Positions 1 to 5,490 of a DNA stretch of 15,799 nucleotides are shown here, piece after piece (the first letter of the stretch is position 1; the number at the start of each line of letters is the position of its first letter). The notes under the pieces were generated by a model. It saw only the letters and a program-made list of their open reading frames with translations. It searched no databases and had not been told where the DNA came from. The position numbers were made by a program, and so were the translations under genes. Source of the stretch: JANQGH01 sp039819285 (GTDB taxonomy: Bacteria > Pseudomonadota > Alphaproteobacteria > DSM-16000 > Inquilinaceae); the NCBI GenBank assembly GCA_039819285.1, contig JBCBSH010000095.1, positions 1 through 15,799 on the forward strand. Reading direction: 5' to 3'.

Positions 1-885
1 CACAAGGTCGCCAAGGTTTCCGGCATCGGCTGCTCGTCCAAAACGACCAACTATTTCCTCGGCCGGTCGCACGGTTTCAACAGCGTGCATGGCCGGATGC
101 CGTCCGTGGCGACGGGGGCCAATCTGGCCAATGGCGATCTGGTCTATATCGGCGTTTCCGGCGACGGCGACACGGCGTCGATCGGGCTGGGTCAGTTCTG
201 CCACGCCATCCGGCGCGGGCTGAACATGGTCTATATCGTCGAGAACAACGGCACCTATGGCCTGACCAAGGGGCAGTTTTCGGCGACCAACGACAAGCAT
301 TCGAAGGGCCGCAAGGGCGCGGACAACCTGTTCCATCCGATCGATCTCTGCTCGCTGGCCATCGAACTTGGCGCTGGCTTCGTGGCCCGCGGCTTTTCAG
401 GCGACAAGGACCAGCTGGTGCCGCTGATCAAGGCGGCGATCCATTATCGCGGTTTCGCCGTGATCGACGTGATCTCGCCTTGCGTCACCTTCAACAATCA
501 CGCGGCGTCGACCAAGAGCTACGATTATGTGCGCGATCACAACGCCGCCATGGGCCAACTGGACCTGGTGGCCGAGGCCGACGAGATCCGCGCCGAGTAC
601 GCCGCCGGCAGTTCGATCGACGTGGCCTTGCATGACGGCTCAAACCTAAAGCTGCACAAGCTGGCGGCCAGCTACGATCCGACCGATCCCGGCGTCGTGC
701 TGCACGAACTGGCCCGGATCAAAGACGAGGGCGGTGTGGCCACCGGGCTGTTGTCCATTGACCCCAACGAGGCGGATCTGCACGACCTCATCGGCACGAC
801 ATCGACATCGCTGAACGCGATCGACGAGGCGGACCTGTGCCCCGGCGCGGCGGCGTTGGACGCCATCAACGCCAGTCACCGATAG
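1..885 (+). CDS. korB: 2-oxoacid:ferredoxin oxidoreductase, beta subunit (5' truncated)
   Basis: The reading frame is open from base 1, so the start lies outside the window; 294 codons remain. The product should be the thiamine-diphosphate- and [4Fe-4S]-carrying beta subunit of a two-subunit, KorAB-type enzyme. That enzyme oxidatively decarboxylates a 2-oxoacid (often 2-oxoglutarate) to the acyl-CoA and reduces ferredoxin in the cytoplasm. Seen directly: SGIGCSSKTTNYF at window residues 7-19, containing a conserved cluster cysteine; HGRMPSVATGAN; the diphosphate-binding block SGDGD followed by ENNGTYGLTKGQFS; and SPCVTFNNH, which holds the later conserved cluster cysteine. The N-terminal CxxC pair of the family would lie upstream. 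The length fits a subunit missing roughly 40-50 N-terminal residues. The alpha-subunit gene is expected just upstream. Substrate choice (2-oxoglutarate versus other 2-oxoacids) is not certain from this fragment. Confidence 0.95.
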   Translation, partial: HKVAKVSGIGCSSKTTNYFLGRSHGFNSVHGRMPSVATGANLANGDLVYIGVSGDGDTASIGLGQFCHAIRRGLNMVYIVENNGTYGLTKGQFSATNDKHSKGRKGADNLFHPIDLCSLAIELGAGFVARGFSGDKDQLVPLIKAAIHYRGFAVIDVISPCVTFNNHAASTKSYDYVRDHNAAMGQLDLVAEADEIRAEYAAGSSIDVALHDGSNLKLHKLAASYDPTDPGVVLHELARIKDEGGVATGLLSIDPNEADLHDLIGTTSTSLNAIDEADLCPGAAALDAINASHR

Positions 886-922
886 CGCATCAGCCGCCGC
901 CGATCATCCTCCGCGTGCTCCG

Positions 923-1711
923 CTACGAGTTGTTGTCCGTGGCCCAATCCGAACCGATGAGTTCGGCCTCGTCGGGCCCGACAATGGGCGCACCCGCGAT
1001 GGTGGATTCGATGAAATCATCGACCAGCACCGACTCGCCGCCGCTGGCCGTGACGTAGCCGTCGCCTTCGACCTCGGACGCGTCGAGCCTAACCGTGATG
1101 ACCTGCTGCCAGTTACCACCGCCATCGAGACAGGCGACCCCGTCGACGGTTTGACCGCCCTGCGGACCGGCACCATGGTGCAGATAGTGGCGGCAATAGA
1201 GCCCGTCGCCATTCACATAGGTCAACAACGGCAAGACATCCTCGGCACTGTCCGAACCATCGAGAACGACAACCGTGCCGCTGCCTGCGGTCGACAGGGC
1301 GCCGGCAACCCGTGGGTCCATGGCGTCGCTGTAGACGACATCGCCACCGAGCTGACTGCCAACCACGCCACCAACGACCAGCAGAAGCCCTGCAGCGGTC
1401 GCGAGCTCCAGACCGCCAAGGGGAAGCGACCATTGGCGGCCCGCGCCGCCGAAGCGTCGAAACAGGCGCTTCAGCAGTCCGTCCCGTTCCGTCGCCTGCA
1501 GCGTGGCCAGCATGGCATCAGGCACCGGCTCGCGAAGGGTATCGGCTAGGGCCAGCCGCGCCAGATCCGCGCTTTTGCGGAACATCTCGGCGCGTTCCTG
1601 AAGCGACGGGTCCTGTGCCAAAAGGGCCTCGATCTCCGCCCGTTCGACGGCCCCGAGTTCACCGTCGACATAGGCCATCAGCTTTTCGTCATCAATGCCC
1701 CTGGTCATCAT
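923..1711 (-). CDS. Membrane anti-sigma factor of the adjacent ECF sigma factor
   Basis: The product is predicted to hold the neighbouring ECF sigma factor inactive at the inner membrane and release it on a signal. Residues 7-60 form an anti-sigma-type cytoplasmic helical domain (DDEKLMAYVDGEL, then QDPSLQERAEMFRKS). The zinc-type HxxxCxxC motif of many anti-sigma factors is absent. A single hydrophobic helix at about residues 100-121 is followed by a periplasmic domain of about 140 residues with two cysteines, C173 (GLYCRHY) and C194 (GVACLDGGGNW). The start is ambiguous. ATG codons lie at 1717, 1711 and 1708; 1717 overlaps the sigma-gene stop as ATGA, but AAAGG at 1722-1718 is best spaced for 1711 (6 bases) or 1708 (9 bases). 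Translational coupling with the sigma gene is likely. The role is inferred from domain type plus position; the signal is unknown. Confidence 0.85.
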   Translation of the reverse strand: MMTRGIDDEKLMAYVDGELGAVERAEIEALLAQDPSLQERAEMFRKSADLARLALADTLREPVPDAMLATLQATERDGLLKRLFRRFGGAGRQWSLPLGGLELATAAGLLLVVGGVVGSQLGGDVVYSDAMDPRVAGALSTAGSGTVVVLDGSDSAEDVLPLLTYVNGDGLYCRHYLHHGAGPQGGQTVDGVACLDGGGNWQQVITVRLDASEVEGDGYVTASGGESVLVDDFIESTIAGAPIVGPDEAELIGSDWATDNNS

Positions 1712-1713
1712 GC

Positions 1714-2232
1714 TCATCCTTTCTGCGCCGCGGCCGCCACCGCGGGATCGCCGTGGACCATCTGCCAAAGCCGCAAGCGCGCCCGCGACAGACGGCTCAT
1801 GACGGTGCCAATCTTCAATCCCAAAGTTTCCGCAGCCTCCCGGTACGAAAACCCTTCAACGCACACCAGCACCAGCACCTCCCGTTGGTCGGGCGGCAAG
1901 TGACGCATCGCGGCCATCGTCTTTTGGTGAAGGTCGCGTGTTTCGACGTCCTGGCGGCTGTCACCGCCGGCGACGGCCGATACGGCATCCAGGTCGGGAA
2001 CCGTGTTTCGCGTCTTTTCCTGTCGCATCTTGTTGATCCAAACGTTCTGGGCGATGCGATAGAGCCAACTATCCAATCGCGTACCTTCCTGCCATTGGTG
2101 AAGACGCGACAATGCCCGCTCGCACGCCATCTGTACCAGTTCATCCCCTTCCTCCGCCGACCCGGTCAGGCCGCGGCAAAACCGGCGCAACCTGGGCAAC
2201 ATCGCGATTAGCTGGGTCCTGGTGTCACTCAT
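1714..2232 (-). CDS. ECF-type RNA polymerase sigma factor
   Basis: A 172-residue sigma-70 family protein with only regions 2 and 4, as expected for the extracytoplasmic-function group. Region 2 lies at about residues 9-75 and contains DELVQMACERAL (the core-binding and -10 recognition area) and RLDSWLYRIAQNVWINKMR. Region 4 lies at about residues 102-155 and contains LPPDQREVLVLVCVEGFSYREAA and the helix-turn-helix end GTVMSRLSRARLRL, which contacts the -35 element. ATG at 2232 was chosen because homologous proteins normally begin close to this point; an in-frame TTG at 2247 would add five residues. No strong ribosome binding site is visible, only an AGAAGA stretch touching the ATG. The gene overlaps the anti-sigma gene and is preceded by a promoter-like element (2280-2309) that recurs before the divergent peptidase gene, suggesting autoregulation. 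I did not assign it to a numbered ECF group. Confidence 0.93.
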   Translation of the reverse strand: MSDTRTQLIAMLPRLRRFCRGLTGSAEEGDELVQMACERALSRLHQWQEGTRLDSWLYRIAQNVWINKMRQEKTRNTVPDLDAVSAVAGGDSRQDVETRDLHQKTMAAMRHLPPDQREVLVLVCVEGFSYREAAETLGLKIGTVMSRLSRARLRLWQMVHGDPAVAAAAQKG

Positions 2233-2279
2233 TCTTCTGCTGCCCAATGTCCGGTCTTCAAACTGTCGCCGTGTTGTGT

Positions 2280-2309
2280 GGACAACAGGTCACGCGCTCA
2301 TCTATTCCC
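2280..2309 (-). promoter_or_regulatory. Putative ECF promoter of the sigma/anti-sigma operon
   Basis: Read on the minus strand from 2309: GGGAATA, nine bases, GTGAC, CTGTTGT, then CC. The plus strand at 2352-2381 carries the same arrangement without gaps; 19 of 21 positions outside the 9-base spacer are identical. If GGGAATA is the -35 and TGTTGT (15 bases further on) contains the -10, transcription would start near 2274 and give a leader of about 40 bases before the ATG at 2232. A GGAA-type -35 is characteristic of ECF promoters. Sigma-factor dependence is inferred from position and symmetry, not shown. Confidence 0.65.
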
Positions 2310-2351
2310 ATTTAGGAGAAAAAAGTTTTCGCAGTCCACGGCGACCGGTCA

Positions 2352-2381
2352 GGGAATAAACACTCAGGTGAGCTGTTGTTC
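2352..2381 (+). promoter_or_regulatory. Putative ECF promoter of the S8 peptidase gene
   Basis: GGGAATA (2352-2358), nine bases, GTGAG, CTGTTGT (2373-2379), then TC. This matches the element on the opposite strand at 2280-2309 with identical spacing. A start site near 2387 would leave a leader of about 30 bases, which contains AGGA at 2405-2408, nine bases before the peptidase ATG. The two -35-like blocks face each other across 42 bases (2310-2351). That stretch contains a perfect 8-bp palindrome, GACCGGTC (2343-2350), and a small GAAAA/TTTTC inverted repeat. An alternative reading is an inverted pair of operators for some other regulator. Confidence 0.65.
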
Positions 2382-2417
2382 CCGTGATGCACTTTCGCTG
2401 AATCAGGATGACCCGCC

Positions 2418-3881
2418 ATGAGTTCTCCGTCCCCTGCCCCGTCGCCTTCGGATCCGCTTGATTGTCTGAGACGGCAGATTAAGCGGTATCTGCGTATCGC
2501 ATCCGTCTCGCTCGTCGTGACCTTCGCGTGGGCAGCCCCATTCGGCGATGGCGGCCTCGATATCATCGCCGCCCATGCGGACGACGACGACGATGATGAC
2601 GATGGCGATGATGGCGATGATGACGATGATGATGATGACGATGATGACGATGATGACGACGATAACGACGGGGCCGGCAGCGGTGGCAGCGGCGGCGGGG
2701 ATGACGACAATGGCGGCGACGACGACGATGATGACGAAGAAGAAGAAGAGGATGACGATGATGACGATGACGAAGAGGCGGCAGACAGCGGCGAATTAGG
2801 CAGCAACTCGGATGACGACTTGAACGCCGCGCGGGGCGAAATTGTCGGCCTGAACTTGACCGGTACCGACGTCTTTGCGGCTCGCCAGGCTGGCTTTAGC
2901 GTCGTGCGGCAGACCAATCTGACAAACCTCGACCTGACCGTGACCGTGCTATCCGCCACGCCAGGGACCGATCCGTTCGTGCCGCTTCGAGCCCTAAGAA
3001 CGGCCCGACCCGATGCGCTGGTTGCCCCGAACGCGACCTATCGGCTTGATGCCGGACCGTGCGACGACCAGCAGTGCTTTGGCCATGTGATGATCGAATG
3101 GCCGTTGACGACGGCTGCCTGCGGTGCGGGCGTCCGCGTCGGTGTCGTCGATACCGGGATTAATCGCGCCGAACCCATGCTGTCCGGATCTCGCATCGAA
3201 ACGGCCAGCTTCACCCAGTCGCCGGGGTCCGTATCCACCGACCATGGCACCGCGATCGCGATCCTGTTGGTCGGCGGCGTGACAGGTGGTTTCGCCGGGC
3301 TGGTGCCGGCTGCGGAGCTTTACGGCGCCGATGTCTTTGAACGGATCGACGGCGAGGTTGAAGCGACGACGGATGCCCTGGTCAACGCGCTGGACTGGTT
3401 GGCAGGCCGAAATGTCGACATCGTGAATATGAGCCTGAGCGGCCCCAACCATCCTCTCTTGGAGGCGGCAATTAGCGCACTAACCGCCCGAGGGGTGCTG
3501 GTCGTCGCGGCGGCCGGCAATGGCGGGCCGACGGCGGCACCCGCCTTCCCCGGCGCTTACTCGCAGGTTCTGTCGGTTTCGGCGGTCGATCGGCTGATGC
3601 GGCCTTATCGCCAGGCCAATCGCGGCGACTACATCGCCTTTGCCGCCCCAGGGGTGAACCTGCCTCTACCGGGCACGGGCAGCCGGTCGGAATGGTCGGG
3701 CACGTCGTTCGCCAGCGCCTATCTCACGGGAGTCGTCGCCGAGATTCTGGCCGACAATCGCGCGCGCGATGCCGCGGGCGTGATCCAAACATTGCAGTCG
3801 GGCGCCCTTGATCTCGGCGCGCCTGGACGGGATGCTGTCTTCGGCTGGGGACTGCCCCGCTATCAGCCGAATTGCGAGTGA
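2418..3881 (+). CDS. Secreted subtilisin-like (S8) serine peptidase with poly-Asp/Glu N-terminus
   Basis: A 487-residue predicted exported endopeptidase. Residues 17-54 form a basic-then-hydrophobic signal sequence ending in AHA, a plausible signal-peptidase site. The next residue begins an acidic tract (55-120) in which 50 of 66 residues are Asp or Glu. Residues about 135-212 resemble the propeptide found before many alphaproteobacterial S8 domains. The catalytic domain has the complete triad: D245 (VGVVDTGIN), H276 (STDHGTA) and S430 (SGTSFASA), plus the oxyanion asparagine N368 (VAAAGNGG). Three cysteines sit between propeptide and catalytic Asp and one near the C-terminus (PNCE), so disulfides are possible. 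The start has AGGA nine bases upstream. The gene is divergent from the sigma gene and shares its promoter-like element. It could be a stress-induced envelope protease; whether it acts on the anti-sigma factor is unknown. Confidence 0.93.
   Translation: MSSPSPAPSPSDPLDCLRRQIKRYLRIASVSLVVTFAWAAPFGDGGLDIIAAHADDDDDDDDGDDGDDDDDDDDDDDDDDDDNDGAGSGGSGGGDDDNGGDDDDDDEEEEEDDDDDDDEEAADSGELGSNSDDDLNAARGEIVGLNLTGTDVFAARQAGFSVVRQTNLTNLDLTVTVLSATPGTDPFVPLRALRTARPDALVAPNATYRLDAGPCDDQQCFGHVMIEWPLTTAACGAGVRVGVVDTGINRAEPMLSGSRIETASFTQSPGSVSTDHGTAIAILLVGGVTGGFAGLVPAAELYGADVFERIDGEVEATTDALVNALDWLAGRNVDIVNMSLSGPNHPLLEAAISALTARGVLVVAAAGNGGPTAAPAFPGAYSQVLSVSAVDRLMRPYRQANRGDYIAFAAPGVNLPLPGTGSRSEWSGTSFASAYLTGVVAEILADNRARDAAGVIQTLQSGALDLGAPGRDAVFGWGLPRYQPNCE
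2580..2777 (+). repeat. Low-complexity GAY/GAR triplet tract encoding poly-Asp/Glu
   Basis: Almost every codon is GAC, GAT, GAA or GAG, with an interruption at about 2667-2718 rich in Gly and Ser codons. It encodes peptidase residues 55-120. GAC and GAT are mixed rather than pure, which argues for selection on the protein and against recent runaway slippage. Length changes in whole triplets would keep the frame. The minus strand of this tract gives a spurious poly-serine frame. Confidence 0.9.
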
Positions 3882-3901
3882 TCGATACCCAGGATGATCG
3901 G

Positions 3902-4525
3902 ATGACCGCCACCATCGAGTATTTCTACGTCGCCCATTCGGCCTTTGCCTTTCTGGGCTCCGCCAAGCTGATGGAGACTGCCCAGGCGACGGGGCGGCGC
4001 ATCGTGCACTATCCGATCGATCTGCATCGGGTCATGGCGGCGCAGAACATCACCGCCTTCAGCGACCGCAACGCCGCCCATATTCGCTATTACTTCCGGC
4101 GCGAGATCTGGCGCTGGGCGGAGTATCGGGGCGTTGAGATCAGCGACACCCGCCCGACCCATCACAGCAATGATTACGGCCTGGCGAACCGCGTGCTGAT
4201 CGCATCGGTCGTGACAGGAGGCGAAACGGATGCGTTGGCCCACGCCTTCCTCGTGGCGCATTGGCGTGACGATGCGGACCTGGCCGATATCGATACACTC
4301 AAGCGCCTGACGCGTGCGGTCGGCAGCGATCCCGAAAGGCTGCTGACCGAAGCGGCTAGCCGCACGGTCGCCGATCAGTACGAGGCGAACACGCAGGAGG
4401 CCATCCGGCGCAACGTGTACGGCTCGCCGACCTACTTCGTCGATGGCGACATGTTTTACGGCCAGGACCATCTGGAACTGGTCGAGCGCGCCTGCCGGCA
4501 GCCCTTCGGTCCGTCACCGGCCTAG
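3902..4525 (+). CDS. DsbA-fold protein, 2-hydroxychromene-2-carboxylate isomerase family
   Basis: A 207-residue cytoplasmic protein (no signal sequence) of the thioredoxin-like DsbA/HCCA-isomerase group. The characterised member uses glutathione to isomerise 2-hydroxychromene-2-carboxylate in naphthalene breakdown; many relatives have unknown substrates. Seen: IEYFYVAHSAFAFLGS near the N-terminus, where S13 occupies the place of the family's catalytic serine and there is no CxxC; and near the C-terminus VYGSPTYFVDGDMFYGQDHLEL, which carries the cis-proline loop (SPT) and the usual GQD motif. The ATG at 3902 has AGGA seven bases upstream; earlier in-frame TTG (3872) and GTG (3878) would overlap the peptidase stop and lack such a site. 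It begins 20 bases after the peptidase gene, so co-transcription is likely. No other aromatic-degradation gene is nearby, so the naphthalene role should not be assumed. Confidence 0.85.
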   Translation: MTATIEYFYVAHSAFAFLGSAKLMETAQATGRRIVHYPIDLHRVMAAQNITAFSDRNAAHIRYYFRREIWRWAEYRGVEISDTRPTHHSNDYGLANRVLIASVVTGGETDALAHAFLVAHWRDDADLADIDTLKRLTRAVGSDPERLLTEAASRTVADQYEANTQEAIRRNVYGSPTYFVDGDMFYGQDHLELVERACRQPFGPSPA

Positions 4526-4604
4526 AGCCTGTCACGACGGGGTTGGCCGGATAGAGCAATTGCGTTGCCGCGCAAGTGGCCGTACCCTGTGATCACGGTT
4601 GTGA

Positions 4605-4618
4605 ACGATAATTATCGT
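4605..4618. promoter_or_regulatory. Perfect 14-bp palindrome, candidate GntR operator
   Basis: ACGATAATTATCGT is its own reverse complement. It is an AT-rich island in GC-rich DNA, 112 bases upstream of the chosen gntR start and inside the only sizeable non-coding gap ahead of the transporter/hydantoinase operon. Short palindromes in this position are typical binding sites of GntR/FCD regulators. GATAAT at 4607-4612 inside it could also serve as a -10 box, although no good -35 is visible 17 bases upstream. A second, shorter palindrome, GTGATCAC, lies at 4589-4596. The rest of the 4526-4730 gap shows no gene and no convincing terminator hairpin. Confidence 0.5.
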
Positions 4619-4730
4619 GGCGGTAGTTGCGGGGGGCTTCCTACTTGCCGAAATCGATCGCGGTTTCCGACGGATTCGTGGGCGACGTCGAGAGTGTTGG
4701 CGCGCGCGCCAGTGTGACGGGAGCAATCCG

Positions 4731-5456
4731 TTGAGCAGCCTCGCCCAGACGGAAAACCTCCCCGCCCACCGGCGGGTGTTCGACGCGCTGCGGGCCGAAC
4801 TGATGGATGGCCGCTATCGTCCGGGCGACGTGCTGACCCTGCGCCGCCTGGCAGCGGACTACCGCGTCAGCCCGATGCCCGTGCGCGAGGCGTTGCGACA
4901 GTTGATCGCCGAGCGGGCGCTGACGGTGCGGCCCTCCGGATCGGTCATGGTGCCCGAGATGGATTTGGCCCGACTGGCGGACCTGAAGCAGGTTCGTCTG
5001 CTGCTGGAGGGCCGCGCGGCCGAACTGGCGGCTCAGGCGATCTCAAAAGACCGGCTGAAGGCCCTGAAACGGACGCTGAGGCGAAGCGAGGCCACGAGAG
5101 GCGACGATGGCGCCTTGCCCAACCTGACGCAGAACCGGGTCTTTCATTTTCAGATTTACCGGGCCGCCGGTTCGGACGTTCTGGTGCCGCTGATCGAAAG
5201 CCTGTGGCTGCAGTTCGGGCCCTATCTCAGGATCGTGACCCAGCGGGTCGGGACGGCCTGGGGAACCGGCGACCAGCACCATCGCGAAGTGATTGAGGCC
5301 CTGACAGCACGCCGGCCGGCCGCCGCCCGCCGAGCCATCGAGCGCGACATCTCGCGCGCCATGGACATTCTGCTGGACGGCCATCCGTCCGAGATCGCCG
5401 CATGGATCGGACTGGACCGTCTACAGCGCCAGGGGCTGCCCGCCCAGACCGCTTGA
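4731..5456 (+). CDS. GntR-family transcriptional regulator, FCD subfamily
   Basis: A 241-residue DNA-binding regulator. Residues about 10-75 form the winged helix-turn-helix (HRRVFDALRAELMDGRYRPGD, LRRLAADYRVSPMPVREALRQL). Residues about 83-215 form the all-helical FCD effector domain, with H139 in NRVFHFQIYRAAG and H183/H184 in GDQHHREVIEAL at the positions usually used for metal or ligand binding. TTG at 4731 was chosen: GGGAG at 4719-4723 lies seven bases upstream and the length then matches the family. The in-frame GTG at 4617 would add 38 residues of unrelated Arg-rich sequence and would overlap the palindrome at 4605-4618. The gene is 34 bases before the binding-protein gene in the same direction, so it most likely controls the transporter and hydantoinase genes. 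The effector is probably the transported compound or a product of it (inference). Confidence 0.9.
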   Translation: MSSLAQTENLPAHRRVFDALRAELMDGRYRPGDVLTLRRLAADYRVSPMPVREALRQLIAERALTVRPSGSVMVPEMDLARLADLKQVRLLLEGRAAELAAQAISKDRLKALKRTLRRSEATRGDDGALPNLTQNRVFHFQIYRAAGSDVLVPLIESLWLQFGPYLRIVTQRVGTAWGTGDQHHREVIEALTARRPAAARRAIERDISRAMDILLDGHPSEIAAWIGLDRLQRQGLPAQTA

Positions 5457-5490
5457 CCCCGACAATCGAGCTCTTCAACAGGAGGCAACC

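Noticed and set aside
886..922. Possible terminator between the convergent korB and anti-sigma genes
   Set aside because: Only 37 bases, with no stable stem-loop or T-run that I could identify.
2343..2350. GACCGGTC 8-bp palindrome between the divergent promoters
   Set aside because: Short GC-rich palindromes occur often by chance in this DNA; mentioned only within the promoter entry.
2312..2959. Minus-strand frame of 215 codons with long poly-serine runs
   Set aside because: It is the mirror of the GAY codons of the peptidase acidic tract; the plus-strand protein has a signal peptide, an intact triad and a good ribosome binding site.
4617..4730. N-terminal extension of the GntR regulator from GTG 4617
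   Set aside because: No ribosome binding site, Arg-rich sequence unlike the family, overlap with the palindrome, and a well-spaced GGGAG before TTG 4731.
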